Notes under the pieces: generated by a model | What the model saw: only the letters and a program-made list of their open reading frames with translations | The model's database searches: none | What the model was told of the DNA's origin: nothing | NCBI RefSeq assembly: GCF_000972845.2 | Contig: NC_040018.1 | Span: 18,058,368 to 18,122,367 of the forward strand | Origin: Larimichthys crocea | Lineage: Eukaryota; Chordata; Actinopteri; Sciaenidae | DNA length: 64,000 nt | Reading direction: 5' to 3' | Translations under genes and position numbers: made by a program | In this document: in pieces, positions 1 through 12,284 of the stretch | Layout of the letters: every line of letters starts with the position of its first letter | Position numbering within the stretch: position 1 is the first letter of the stretch

Positions 1-800
1 CGCATGCTTAAACACACACACTCTCACTGTGCAGATGACACACACACACTGAACATCATGTAGGCTTTGAGACACAGTTCGCTGGCTGGCCCTTGCTGTC
101 CTGCACTCTCTGACGGGCTCTTAATGGTAAACTAACAGATTGTAAACATGCTGCTAACTCTATCTCTCTCTCTCTTTCTCAGTTCTCTATATTAATCACT
201 CTCTCTTTCTCTCCATCCCCTCTGTTTCTTTCTATCTATCTCTCTTCTTTGCTCATCTCTTTCACTTCCCTCTTACCCCTGTTCGCTTCAGCCTTCCCCC
301 TCTATCTCCATCCTTTCATCCCCCCCTCCTCTCTCTCTCTGTCTCTCTCCCTCTCTTTCCTTCTCTCTCTCTATCCCTCTCTCTCTCTCTCTCTCTCGCT
401 TTTCCTGGGGTATTTTTTAAACAATGTGTCCTTCATGTACGGTTGGTTACGGGGTGTACAGAAGGACATCATTAGCGCTGGTGGTTAAGCTGTAATTTAC
501 ACCATTACCGAGGTAGGGGCCATTTTTATTGCCTAGTAAATTTCAGCTCTGAAATATTTAGACCATATGGCTCAATTTGTGTAATAACCTTAATTTCCAA
601 GCACCCTTCAGCTCCCTTCAGCGCCGGCTGTTGTTGGCGGATGGCGGAGTAGTGTGTGTACACATTCGTATGTGTGTGCACGGTTTGGGGTTTGGAGCAC
701 ACACACACACACAGAAACATGGACATGGCAAAAATGTTAACGCATACTCTACACATAACCTCTTACATACACATTACACACACTCTCTCACTGATTCATT

Positions 801-831
<31 letters not shown>

Positions 832-1149
832 GTATGTATGCATGGCGGTAGCAGATTAATAGGGTGTCAGCTTGTGTTTGGGTGAGGGAGCGTCAGGCGT
901 CGGCCAGATGGTTCTCAGGGATGATGACTGTCAGGGGTCCTGCTCTGATCAATGGGATGTATTAATACAGCGCACGCACATGCACACACACACACACATT
1001 GTTGAACATACACACACAAACAAAAACATGTTATGCATGCACACAGGCACACATGCAAGCATATTCAGACATATGTATCCACACAGAGTAACACACGCAC
1101 ACACACATGTATGCACGTGGTCTAACTTCACCAGTGATCCCAAGGGCCA

Positions 1150-1610
1150 CAGTGTAACATCTGGAAGAGCCAGGGGAGGGAGGAAAGGACAGAAGAGTAA
1201 AGGAGGAGAGAAAGGGAGGTGGTAGGGAGGGAAAACAGGAGGCAGGAGGATTTTGAAATTGGAAAGATGGGAGAAAAGATCAGTGACAGATGCAAGGGAG
1301 GAGAGAGGAGTGACTGGAGGAGGGAAAGGAGGTGCAAAGGGAGTAAGGGAAGAGATAGGAGATTGAGGAGGTGTAGAGATGGGTTAAAGGTGAAAGAGGT
1401 GATAGAAGGTTGTAAAGACGAGGGCAGATGGAAAAGCATAGCTGATGAAATTAATGGTAGGGTGGAAGGAGATGCAGGGAGAGGAATGAGGGAGGAATGG
1501 GAGGGTGTAGAGAAAACAGGGCCGAAGGAGGAAGGAGAAATGTGGAAAGTAGTGAAGAATGCGAGCAGATAAAGACAAGAGAAAAAGAAAGACAGAATAG
1601 AGAAGTAAGG
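1150..1610 (+). repeat. Purine-rich (GGA/GAA) low-complexity tract
   Basis: Roughly 460 bases of the plus strand are mostly A and G with few pyrimidine breaks, built from imperfect GGAGG, GGAAA and GAGAG units. The open frames across it (Ser/Leu-rich on the minus strand) come from base composition, not coding. Confidence 0.75.
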
Positions 1611-3968
1611 GCAGGTGCAGGAAACAAAGGTTGCCCACTGAAGCCGTTGGCCAGAATTTAGTGAAGACAAAATCAACAGAGATTATTTAATGAAGATAGA
1701 AACCCAATAAGAGGAAAAAAAGAGTTTGGGGATGAAAGACTAAGAGTAAAGGAGGAGGAAATGTAAAAGAACAGCAGAGAGAAGACCAATATAAAGTAAG
1801 AGAACCACAATGCAAAAAAGGCAACTTGACAGGGCTGTTTGAGTGACTAACATGTCTGTCAGAAAGGTGTAAAGCATGGAGAGTGAATTTGTGTGTGTGC
1901 GAGACTGTGTGTGTGCCAGGCGGTGCGTAGGGGTCTAGTGAGGCAGGCCGCCTGCGCTTCGTACCCTCATTCCGTCCGATTGCCATGACGACCCCATTAA
2001 TCAGCCAAGCTGGCACAGAGCAGGGTTCCCAGCCCAGCCTGAGATCAATACACACACAAATACACACATACCAAATAGACACACACACATAAGCACAACA
2101 ACATCCACAAACTAAGAAATTCTGACCGGAAAAGAATGGGTGGATTAGTGAACGTTAAGGAGATAAAAAAGTTAACTAAGTAATGAGGAGGAAGCAGAGA
2201 ACAAAGAGAGAAGGAGAATGGAGAGTTGAAGTCTTAATGTCATTTCTACTAATATCTCCTTAAGAAGTTCTGAAAAAAGAAAGATGATCCTGTGGTTTAT
2301 CCTTTTAATAATAAATTAGAAACTACTGTATTGTGGCTTTAATCATTTTAAACAATTAATTTATTAACATTATATATATAATATATATATAGATAATATA
2401 TATAAAAAAAATAAAAAAAACGCTACCATGAAGTTCAACCAGCACATTATACATTATGTGCACTTTATTTTTTGTCCTTATCCGTTTTATCCACTTACTC
2501 TCTCTTTAAATGTGACATCTCCAGCATTTTAGCTCTAATCTCTGCTGTCAGAAAACAGATCCTCTCTGCCCTGGTTCACTTTGTTGTGTTGCAGGTGATG
2601 TTTAACCCGTGACAGTATTGGGCTTATGAAAACAGTGCTCATAAAAGGAACCATTTATCTGGGATATTCATCTAATGCATGACTTTCTGTTGAGTAAGGA
2701 TATGTTGTTGGCCTGGTGTTGTCTTACTTCTGGAACTGAACCTGAAAGTTTTACACTGAGCCTAATAATGCCTACTGGATTTAACTGATGACTGTTAACA
2801 GTGGTTGACTCCCATTTTCAAAATGGAAGCCTTTCCCTGCCTCCTAGATTTATAGTCATTCTTTTAACATATTGCTTGTTGTTTATCTCTTCAAATTAAT
2901 TTATCTATTAAGTGTCAAACATATATCCAATATACCAAACATAATTTTTAGCTGTGCATTAATAATATCAAGACACACACGTTACTTAATCCATATATAT
3001 CTTTTCAGGTTTTCTCAGTACTTTGTTTCTCATTTTCTCTTTCTTTGTGTATTCCTAAACAACGGAGCGCGTGTGGTGAAGGCTACCGTGTGACAAATGA
3101 CCGCCACCAAAATAAGTCTATGCCATGTCAATGAGCCTCTCACACATACACAAACTCACACACGCACACACAAACACAGAGTGCTCCATATCAATGAGAA
3201 GGTGAAAGGTCTCCATTTACATCTTGTATTAATTATGAGTGACAAGCCAAAGGTCACAGAGGAAGAAGAGGCCACTCGTATGGACAGAATATAGATCTAT
3301 ACTTCTACCTCTTCTATCCCTTTCACTCTCCTCCTTGCTTTCCCTATCTATCACTCTGTCTCGTCCCCCTCGTGTTCCTTCACTTGTCTTTTGTCCCCCC
3401 ACTCCATGCTCCCTTTTGGCGTCACTCATTCTTGCTCTCTTTTACTTTCTCTTTCTTACCTTGTCTGTTAACCGTTTTGCTCTTTGTTCTGCCAATCTAT
3501 CTCTGTCTTTTGCCCATTTCTCTCCTGTGTGTTTATCAGTGTGTTTACCTCCCTTTTCCTTCTTCCATCCTCATCCTTGAATCGTTACTCATCATTGTTA
3601 CCTTTTCGGAACATGTTTTTGTTTCTTCATCTCTCTTTTTTAAATGGATTACTAATGTAAGAAGGATCATAAAAGATGGAGAGGTTTCAGATATTAATGC
3701 ACTAACTCTCACACACAAACACACAGAGGCGTGTGGTGGTGTCCAGAGAAGACACTAGTCACTGTCGGTGAATATCCCATTGCAGCTTCGGGTGAACTCT
3801 GCTTACTGAGCTGCCATTCATATCACAGTGTACAGTATGTGTGTCCGTGTCTACCTGTGTGTGTGAGTTTGGTTTGTGGGGCTTGCTTATAGTTATTTCC
3901 TGTGTTGGAGAATCAGGCATGGCACAGAATTGTGTGAAAGGCCCAAGAGAATAGCAGGCCATGGGCAG

Positions 3969-3976
3969 TGTGTGTG

Positions 3977-4008
<32 letters not shown>

Positions 4009-4013
4009 CGCGT
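3969..4013. repeat. (TG)n microsatellite
   Basis: About 44 bases of TG, interrupted once by TGCG and ending in GCGCG. Confidence 0.95.
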
Positions 4014-4099
4014 GTTTTCAGGCCCCTCACTGGTAAACAGATGGCACCATCACCACAGGTAGAGTCCAAATTTCTTCACATGCATCACAAATGACAATA

Positions 4100-4100
<1 letters not shown>

Positions 4101-4149
<49 letters not shown>
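4101..4149. repeat. (AC)n microsatellite
   Basis: About 24 uninterrupted AC units. Confidence 0.95.
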
Positions 4150-4153
<4 letters not shown>

Positions 4154-4392
4154 GTACAGTATGTCGTATAGTGTTTTATACATGTACATTTACAGGCATG
4201 TCCTCATATGTTCCATATTTGCATGTGTGAGCAATCTTATCAGTACATAGGATAATTTACAATGTGTAGCTGTAATAATGTGCAGCTCTACCTAAATGAC
4301 ATCAGACACAACAAACAATGTGAGTGTCCTCACACATAAATACATGAATACTCATCATCCAGCATTCACTGTATGTGTGTACGTGCATTTAC

Positions 4393-4529
4393 CTCCACAG
4401 TGAGAGCAGTAACAGCAGCTGAGTTGAGTGTGGGGTCCTGTTGGTGCTTCTTGTAAACCAGTCTATAATGGGAAATGAGACCATTGGGCTGTGCCGGTTC
4501 ACTCCATTTTAGATGGGCTGAGTATGCAC
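4393..4529 (-). CDS. ush2a: ush2a exon E25: first half of FN3-M
   Basis: 137 bases, phase 1 in, phase 0 out. It encodes AYSAHLKWSEPAQPNGLISH, then YRLVYKKHQQDPTLN and AAVTALTVE: strands B to about E of an FN3 whose second half must lie on an exon left of position 1, because nothing in 1-4392 continues it. The intron to E24 is only 90 bases. Donor GAG|GTAAAT, acceptor ttgatag|GTGCAT. Confidence 0.9.
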
Positions 4530-4619
4530 CTATCAAAGAGCACAGCATGTGGGACTGTTACAACATTCAGTATGAGACATTTTAACCATACCAGTTCTGA
4601 TGTGACTTTGTGAACTCAC

Positions 4620-4837
4620 CGGTAGCTGTGACAGTGGGATGGGCCATATCTTGTGGTTCTGCCTGCAAGGTCTGAGCTAAAGTCCATTGGCTCAGAACTG
4701 AGCCTTTGGAGTTGTGGGCACGAACCCTGTACTGGTAGTAGCTGAAAGGTCGCAGAGCAGGGCTGGCATCAAAAAATTCAAGCGGCCCACTGGACCAGAT
4801 AAACACCAGCAGCTCTTCCTCTGTTCCTACAGGTCGT
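4620..4837 (-). CDS. ush2a: ush2a exon E24: most of FN3-L, start of FN3-M
   Basis: 218 bases, phase 2 in, phase 1 out. It encodes RPVGTEEELLVFIWSSG, then FFDASPALRPFSYYQYRVRA and HNSKGSVLSQWTLAQTLQ, followed by the linker AEPQDMAHPTVTAT. It belongs to the Arg-Arg, Cys-less FN3 subtype with a long C'-E loop. Donor CCG|GTGAGT, acceptor ctattacag|ACGACC. Confidence 0.93.
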
Positions 4838-6121
4838 CTGTAATAGAATAAATACAACCATTTATTATTTTTTATTCCTTATAGCCCAAATAAAAAAGGC
4901 ATACAAGTATATTTTCTGAAAATATGTTCCATATATTTTTACCATGCTATACCATACAAGCCTCACCCTCACTTATAATACTTTGCATAATTTACACAAA
5001 ATGACTTTAATGTATTTCAAATCATACTTTGTTTTTGTATACTTTTGCAAACGGAAAATAAGCACGTTTAGTAAAAAATGTAACATCACGTCTTAAACAT
5101 CATGTAAAAGTCACTGGCTGATGCAAGCAACCTGATGTCTTGGTAAGCCTTTGTCTGTGATTACGTAGAGTTTCAGGTATGAGTGTGAGACAGAGAAAGA
5201 GAGAGATTTTCCGATTTTATCCAAGACCCCGTCTGCCTGAGTCTGATCATGCCAGGTGTGTCAGTGTGTGTGTGTGGTACCGCTATGCTAATGTGTGTTT
5301 CCTGAGGACTTAAAGGGCTTAGTCTGGTCTGACCCTGCATACAGATCACACACTCTTTGGTCAACAAGCAGACCACGACCTTCAGCATGCATTAATACAC
5401 ACGCGCAGACGCACACACACAAAGTGCGTAGACTGATAAGCAGAGATTTGCCTGAAGCCACATCACCAAAACTTCTATGCTTTTCTGTATGTAAACTAAA
5501 TATGTATATTATATGTATGCACATGTATGTATATATGATGTATGTGTGTCACTGGTTCACATAAGAATGTGAAAGCTGCTTTGTTTATGGTGTAGTTCTT
5601 TCTGTGTCTACTTGTCTATACTTCCCCTAAATAAAGAAAAGCTTTGCTTCTCCAGATGGTGTATCACATGTAAATGGTATGGTCACTCTTCAGAAATTAT
5701 TTTTGTGGGTAGAAGCATGAAGTCAAGAGCTGAGCCACAATTATTGATATTATTAATTATACAAATGTCTGAGTGCATCAATGATGATAATGAAATACTT
5801 CATGTTTCAAAGTGCACAGTGCCCACACATATGATGATGGATGTGAATGATATAATGTACAGAAAATTATCAGACTAAACCGAGAGAGACTAAACAGATG
5901 ATAAAAATTGTCATGATGCATTCTTATAATTGTGAAGGCATCAAAACCATGAAATACCACATATAGGATTAAAAGTTGAAGATGTTTTATATTTTAGATT
6001 CTTCTAAAAGTTGCTACCTTTAGCTTTGATGACAGATTTGCACACTCTCCATTAATCCACATTGTAGAAAGTAATAAAAAGTGTGTTCAACCCTTTGACT
6101 AGTACTGTATGTGTATGTTAC
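4838..6121 (-). other. Intron between E23 and E24
   Basis: 1,284 bases. It holds AT-rich sequence, a short unique block with CA-repeat edges (about 5170-5450) and a Tc1-like transposon remnant at its right end. No gene seen. Confidence 0.75.
5934..6109 (+). mobile_element. Degenerate Tc1/mariner-like transposon remnant
   Basis: The stretch from GAAGGCATCAAAACCATGAA through TTTTATATTTTAGATTCTTC, the GCTTTGATGACAG motif and TTTGCACACTC resembles one end of a widespread teleost Tc1-like element. It is joined directly to an end-like segment ATTGTAGAAAGTAATAAAAA that finishes TTTGACTAGTACTGTA. The transposase region is missing, so this is an internally deleted copy. The identification is from memory of the repeat family, not a search. 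Confidence 0.65.
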
Positions 6122-6284
6122 CTGTATATATGGTAAGATGTGATGAGTCCATTGGGTTTTTGGGGGGGCGACCAGTGAATCTCAAGGACGTTGGCTCCAG
6201 CTGCCTTCACTCTGGGAGGCTGCAGATCTTCTGGGGCGGTCTCTAAAGTCTGAACATAAACACCTCCTCCTACTCCACAGTCCT
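6122..6284 (-). CDS. ush2a: ush2a exon E23: end of FN3-K, start of FN3-L
   Basis: 163 bases, phase 1 in, phase 2 out. It starts DCGVGGGVYVQTLETAPEDL, giving the second Cys of the F-G pair of FN3-K (the first is in E22), then RVKAAGANVLEIHWSPP and QKPNGLITSYHIY. The split codon AG|A gives Arg with E24. The donor is ACAG|GTAACA; a Tc1-like remnant ends only 12 bases from the exon edge on the intron side. Confidence 0.9.
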
Positions 6285-6631
6285 CTACAAGCGGCAAAAC
6301 AGGAGCAATTTGTTACAAAACACACAACTGTGCATTGGATTATTTCACATTAAAAGGAAGAATCACACCAATAATACATCTTAAAGCTAAACAATCTCTA
6401 CAATGTTACTTGAAAAAGGTAATTGGTTATAGTTAAATGTCTATTTAATGACTGGATAGCCACAGACTACATCTTTGGTCTTCTTACCCCACACATCACA
6501 TGATACAAGAGAGTCTTTAGCATCCTCAGGATTTAAATATGAGAATACATGAAGCTGCTTAAACCCCTCAGACTCTGAATCAAACTGGCTCACTCACTGT
6601 TTGGTTCATGTGGACAAATACAAATACTTAC
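6285..6631 (-). other. Intron between E22 and E23
   Basis: 347 bases of AT-rich unique sequence. Nothing recognised. Confidence 0.8.
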
Positions 6632-6790
6632 CAATTTGACAGGCCTGCACTCTGATGTAGTAGGTGGTGAATGACTCTAGACCTGTCACACTGAGGTGCA
6701 GGTCTTGCCCAGCATGATGCATTATGGCTCTGTCACTTCCCAGATTTAACAGGATGTTGTAGTTTACAGGCTGGCTGCTGGTGAGCTGAG
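6632..6790 (-). CDS. ush2a: ush2a exon E22: middle of FN3-K
   Basis: 159 bases, phase 1 in and phase 1 out (symmetric). It encodes QLTSSQPVNYNILLNLGSDR, then LHLSVTGLESFTTYYIRVQA and CQI. The P-N-G turn seen in most sister domains is replaced by QLTSSQPVNY. The acceptor is ccattttcacag|CTCAGC and the donor ATTG|GTAAGT. The exon was found by splice signals and frame continuity; it is too short to stand out as an ORF. Confidence 0.9.
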
Positions 6791-9471
6791 CTGTGAAAAT
6801 GGGAAAGACATGCAGGATATGATTATGTTTAAGTAAGATATGTTTTTCTTACTAAGGTACATTTATAATGGAAACAAAAAAGCAGGATGAATGGGGTCAT
6901 TTTACACATCATCAAGCCAGAAGGATCAAGCTGATCATAAAAGCAGCGTTTGTAAAGAAAGAATGCTACAACTTCTCGTTATCATTAGGTTATTACACAG
7001 GACTCGTTTTTTCTCTGCATTGATACCAAATCACTGACAGTGCAGAGATATAAATAGGTGAAGTATTTTACACTTAAATGTCCTACATTTTCCTCTTGAT
7101 GCCCAGAATGATTAAAAACAGGAGCATGAAAATATAACATATGAAGTTCATTGGCCGTTTCACATGGCTTCTTCTGCTTTACAGTATAAGATAAATAGTG
7201 GACATCTTACTCTATCTTGCATACTGCCTGAAAATTCTGAAACATGATCATCTTAATTCTATTGTAGATAAAATAGTTATAATAAGTTTAGGGGCTGTGT
7301 CAAATTGAAGGGTCCCAGGTGTCCTTGAGCAAGATACTGAATCCCAAATGGCTGACTTTGGTGTGTAAATGTGTATTTGAGTGAAGTTAGTATCATGTAA
7401 GACTTGATCATTTTAAGTTATATATGAATAAAACTAAGTAACTATCTGTACAATATTTGATTTACAAGTTACACCTGCATAATTGCTCATATTTTGGTCT
7501 TCTGACTGATTTTGCCTCCACACTCCTGCCACTGTGGTCTCACAACCAGACAAAAACACACAAATGTATACATACAGATACACCCACACAGATACACACA
7601 CAGATACACACACACCTAGACTTTGTTAATATTCTCACCGGAGGTTTTTCCATAATTCAGGCCAACTGTATTGTGATGGGTTATTCAACATTCATGAACT
7701 CTGGATATCTCGAGAACGAACTGATTACCAGACAAATGAAAGACTTCAATTATTCACCCCCCAACTCACATATGCACACATGCACCTACACACACATACA
7801 CACACACCTCTGACTTCAGCACATGGAGCTTTTTTATATGAGCACACTTTGACTGCATTAACACACTTTCGCACAGTCCACACACACTAAGGCATATTTA
7901 TGTGTGAGCACACACACACAGGGGTCATAGTGTATTTCTCTTTGATCAGTATGTTGCTCAGATAGAGGTTTAATGGTCACTGTGATATTTAAGTTCTATT
8001 ATTTACAACCAATCAGCTGTGTTGCCATCATCCATATGACATACACACAATGCTCATATTACAAATGTGCACATGCAGACTTACATACAAAAAAAAAACA
8101 TCCACACATACAAAGTGCTTTCTCACACACTCACACACACAAAGACAGACACAAACACCACAATGGAGGCATTGATCCTAGAGTAAATGTCTTTTTAATA
8201 GCCATACGTCAGTGCTTTGGCAGTCAATGTATGCATATGAAGACACAAGCACATGTGCATGTACGTACACACAGACAGACACACTGTTAGAGAGACCGGC
8301 ACGCACACGCACGCACACAAGTCGAAAACACTCCAGACTCTGGGCTCAGGGAGTTAACCAAGCGTGAGAACCCAGCCGATATTTCCTCACCTTTAAAATC
8401 AACCAGTAATGACGATAGAATAGGCCTGCCTATGGAAATGTCTCCACAGTGACATGCACACACACATATGCACACACAGCTATACACACACTCAAATACA
8501 CATGTATAAAGATGCATGAATAAACACAAAGAAACAAAAGACACACACACACACGCACACAACAAAGTGAAGTGTCTTTGCTAGTTGGCCCTATAAGCGG
8601 TTTCTGAGATAGGAAATCATCCTAATGAGAGAGTAATAGTCAATGATAGATGGGTTAGGGCAGACAATCACTGCCCCATAAGCATGAAACTCGGCCATGA
8701 GTGTATGCTCATGTAAACCAGTGTATGTGTGTGTGTGTCCAGGTCTTGAGAGGCCAGAAGGTGAATGGAAAACTACTCAGGGCTTTTGTTTCAGTCTGAC
8801 CCCTCTGTCTCCTCATATCAGAAAAAGAAGTGATTCTCATAGAGGAAAACCTTCTCTCTGGTCAGTTTATAATGGTGAGTATAATTTTATTCTGAGCTGT
8901 AGAGCTAAATCCAATGAAAGTGACAACCACTGCTTTAGAGCTACTTTAATGTTACACTGTTGCTATATATGTATATATTACGCTAACTCTGTTCCAAGTT
9001 TATTTAGAAAAGCTCTTGCCACAGTGTGACAACTGACCCTTCTGGCTCTGTGTGATGAATTGTTCTGGTGAATATTCTATATGACCTCACAATTACCCAC
9101 AATACCACCATGACACACTGGTTAAGTGCATTTGTGCAGTCATTAACAGAATAGGTTAGACTTTGTTTGGTCCAAAAGCAATTGAAATGCAAAGTGGAAC
9201 TGTTCCTAACTGTAAATTTACATTTCAAATTTTCTGTTTAAATAAGGTCATCAATGCTCCGCAAACATGGAAACATGAGATTTATTTCTGGAGAGCAAGT
9301 TGAGACACAGATGTGATTAAGTACTGTTAGGAACTTCTGAGTTTATATACATTATCATTAACAAACAAGGTAGTTCAAATATCAGAAACCAAATCAAAGT
9401 ATCTATTCTGTTATATCATTCTGAATCAAATTAAATACATTTCTCATGCATCCATTTTCACTGTTACTCAC
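6791..9471 (-). other. Intron between E21 and E22
   Basis: 2,681 bases. It has a short stretch at about 7306-7385 resembling a common teleost interspersed repeat (TGTCCTTGAGCAAGATACTG) and many CA/CACAGA repeats (about 7550-7620, 7770-7810, 8100-8300, 8455-8560). Nothing coding was seen. Confidence 0.7.
7306..7385 (+). repeat. Short interspersed-repeat remnant
   Basis: GGTGTCCTTGAGCAAGATAC followed by TGAATCCCAAAT and then TGTGTAAATGTGTATTTGAG matches, with decay, a motif frequent in teleost non-LTR-derived repeats. Only a fragment remains. Confidence 0.45.
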
Positions 9472-9629
9472 CAGGAGGAGTCCAGGCTAGAGAGATGGAG
9501 TTGGGGTCTGACACTGTCACATTGTGGGGAGGTGAGATTCCAGTGGGGCAAGAGACTGGTGTCTGTACAACATATTCATCACTCACACTAGTCCCACCAC
9601 CTGTACTGGCCATCAGTACATACACATAC
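9472..9629 (-). CDS. ush2a: ush2a exon E21: end of FN3-J, start of FN3-K
   Basis: 158 bases, phase 2 in, phase 1 out. It encodes YVYVLMASTGGGTSVSDEYV (F-G hairpin without a Cys pair), the linker TPVSCPTGISPPHNVTV and the FN3-K B strand NSISLAWTPP. Acceptor ccttctctgcag|GTATGT, donor CTG|GTGAGT. Confidence 0.92.
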
Positions 9630-10924
9630 CTGCAGAGAAGGTGGGGTAAAAAGATAGTGGAATAAAGAGGGGTGTGGAGAAAGAGATAACAGATGAGTGG
9701 CACAGAGAAATTAGGGACAACATTTTCGCAGAAGACAGTATGCAACAACATGTCAGGAGCTGTCATCATAACTATGCGTCATGTGGAAATGAATCCAATG
9801 TATCCGACCCAACCTCAAAAAGTTGATTAGAATTGTGTGAGTCAGAAATTAAGGGTAGCTCATATTCCCATTATATTTTCAAGCAAGGTCCGTCCAGCTG
9901 TGCAACACAGTGGTCTCACTGAAACCTGAGTTACTGTATTGAAATAATCTTGCAGTAGTGTTGTTGAATAATACCACCACAGAACTGTGCAAAAAGTACA
10001 AAACAGCACTACATGTTCATGGTCAGAAATTCATTTTGTTAATGTCACTTACAGAATTAAATCTAAATACTGTTCTTTTCATCATATTTGCTAAAAAAAA
10101 ATGAAATCATTATTACAACCAGAAGTTCTCTAGCTGTAGGAGCAACTCTATCTGAGATCAACAAGCATGCATTAAGAACAACTAAGTTGCGTCGTTTCTG
10201 AAAGAAATGCTCCATAACTTTGTCCAAAAAGCTGGAGGCTGTGATTAAAACAAACTCTTGAAAAACACTGAAAATCATAACAACTGGCACCTGCAAATAG
10301 ATTCAAACTGTGTCTGTGTCAAACTCATACACTTGAGGTCCATTTTTTTCTCTCTGTCCTGCTGCCTCTCTTGTCCTGCTCTCTACCTCTCTCTCCAATG
10401 ACATCATAAGATAGATTTCCCTTTTAAGAGCGTGTGGCTGGCTGGTGCTAAAGCCTACATTAGCTGTGTAAGTGGGCCACCGTTTAACATTAAAAGCCTT
10501 TAATTTGCTATAAACTCTGGCACACATGCATTAATAGACGGTGGTGTTGGGTTATTGTTCCTGCACAGAGGGTTTTAAACAGGAGGCCATTAGCACCTCG
10601 GCAGTGGGTTAGAATGCAGTCAGGAAAAAGTATTAAAGCTGCTCAAATGTTACTCTCATAGACACACACAGGAAAACATAAATACATACTCCTCACTGAG
10701 ACACACCAACTATGGCAAGGAGAAATAGAAAGAGAACTCATGAGAAGAGTGTGATGGAGAGGGAGAGTTTTATCATAGCATAAGGTTTCAGTGGGAGAAT
10801 GAATTTAAACACTTCATCACTGGAAGATATTTACTTAAATGTAAACACCGCCTTGGGATATCAAAAGTAAAATGGTGTGTGTGTGGTAGGTAATCGGTGA
10901 GTGGGGCATTTGCATCTGTTTGGC

Positions 10925-10932
10925 TGTGTGTG

Positions 10933-10973
<41 letters not shown>
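10925..10973. repeat. (TG)n microsatellite
   Basis: About 48 bases of TG with one C interruption. Confidence 0.95.
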
Positions 10974-10975
<2 letters not shown>

Positions 10976-11523
10976 TGCGGGGCCAGCCAGAGGGAATAGG
11001 TTAATTCTCTCGTCATCTTAGACACTTCCTGGGCTGCCGAAGCAAAGTGACAGCTAATCAACATTGTCATAAATAATCAATGGCCACTTTGAGCAGTCTC
11101 ACGCACAGACACATGCACACACAGAAAAGCATGCGTGGATACACACACACGTGCGCACACACAGGCCAAAACACACACAAGACTGCCTGGATAATGGGGC
11201 TGGTGCTCCCTATGTAATTCTTGGCGCAGGGCTAAATTGGGAAAAGAAGGAAAGGAATGAGGTACGAGGGAAAGGATGGGAGGGGAGGGAAGGTGAGAGG
11301 AAAGAGAAGTGAATAGGAAGCGAGACAAGTGATGAGAAGCGAAGGGTCGGGACGGGAATGCCTTCTGGCAGACTATCAGGAATTAGGGAAAATTAAACGT
11401 CACACACACACTCAGTCCTATCTTTGTTCTTTCTTTCTCTTTCGCACACACATAGAGGAGATTGGAGTACTGCAGGGTGTTATCCCAGGATTTCTATTTG
11501 GGGTAGAGAGAAATTGTCTCGAG

Positions 11524-11531
11524 AGAGAGAC

Positions 11532-11574
<43 letters not shown>

Positions 11575-11614
11575 CAGAGAGAGAGAGAAAGAAAGGGAGT
11601 GAGGAAAGAGAGAG
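11524..11614. repeat. (GA)n microsatellite
   Basis: GAGA tract with minor ACAG, CGAG and AAAG interruptions. Confidence 0.9.
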
Positions 11615-12100
11615 GGATATCATTTTACACTCACCCATAATTAAAACAGAAAATCCATCTTGGTGAAAAGACACGGATTAATAAAGGTTAAATGAAAATA
11701 AACAGATAAATAAAATCCACGCTCCACTGCTGTTTGTAAGCACCAGATCTGATTTGTGATTTCAATGTCTGTGTGTGTGTGTGGTGTGTGTGTGTGTGTG
11801 TGTGGTAATGTTTGCGTCATTGGCATGTCAAATATTTGCTCATTAAATGACACAAACAGACATATACAGAGTGCAGTCCTGAGAGAGAGAGACGGATGGA
11901 TGGGATGATAGCAGAGCTTTTAAAACAGGGTGACCCCGATACGAACACACACAAATGGGAAAATTTAGGAATTAAAGGGATGATTAATTATGAAGCTACA
12001 AGTGAAGTGTGTTTATGCATGTGTGACTTCTGCATATGTGCACCACACTTGCACGCGTTTGCATTTGTGTGTGTTAAGTGTGCGAGTGCATGCTCTCTAC

Positions 12101-12284
12101 CTGTGGTTTGGCAAGAGTCCAGTATCAGTATAATTCTGGTCACGGTGGTCTCCGGTAAAAATAGTGTGACCGTCTCTGTTCAGTCTGTACTGGGAGATGT
12201 GTCCATTAGGCTGGAGTGGCTGATCCCAGTACAGCTCCACCGCAGATGTGTTTATTATCAGATGAATGGGCCTCGACCATACAC
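12101..12284 (-). CDS. ush2a: ush2a exon E20: most of FN3-J
   Basis: 184 bases, phase 1 in, phase 2 out. It encodes VWSRPIHLIINTSAVELYWD, QPLQPNGHISQYRLNRDG and YTDTGLLPNHR. NTS and NYT are sequons. The acceptor is cttctctag|GTGTAT and the donor ACAG|GTAGAG. The split codon AG|G gives Arg with E21. Confidence 0.93.

Larger units (their letters stand above)
1..4392 (-). other. Intron beyond E25, partial
   Basis: No exon was found on either strand. It holds TC-rich sequence (about 160-400), scattered CA/TG repeats, a purine-rich tract (about 1150-1610), a non-repetitive block at about 1910-2045 that may be a conserved non-coding element, an AT-rich stretch (about 2370-2420), pyrimidine-rich sequence (about 3300-3560), and TG and CA repeats next to E25. 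Confidence 0.7.
9630..12100 (-). other. Intron between E20 and E21
   Basis: 2,471 bases. It holds a TG repeat (10925-10973), CA-rich sequence (about 11100-11180), a GA repeat (11524-11614) and another TG repeat (about 11768-11803). No gene was recognised. Confidence 0.75.

Noticed and set aside
526..1225. Several overlapping open frames rich in His-Thr or Cys-Val
   Set aside because: They are translations of CA/TG microsatellites; no splice signals, domains or conserved pattern. The same applies to frames at 7457-8565, 40945-41290, 42674-43226, 60406-60801 and 63280-63864.
1128..1676. 182-codon Ser/Leu-rich minus-strand frame
   Set aside because: It is the complement of a purine-rich tract, so the composition alone explains the lack of stops.
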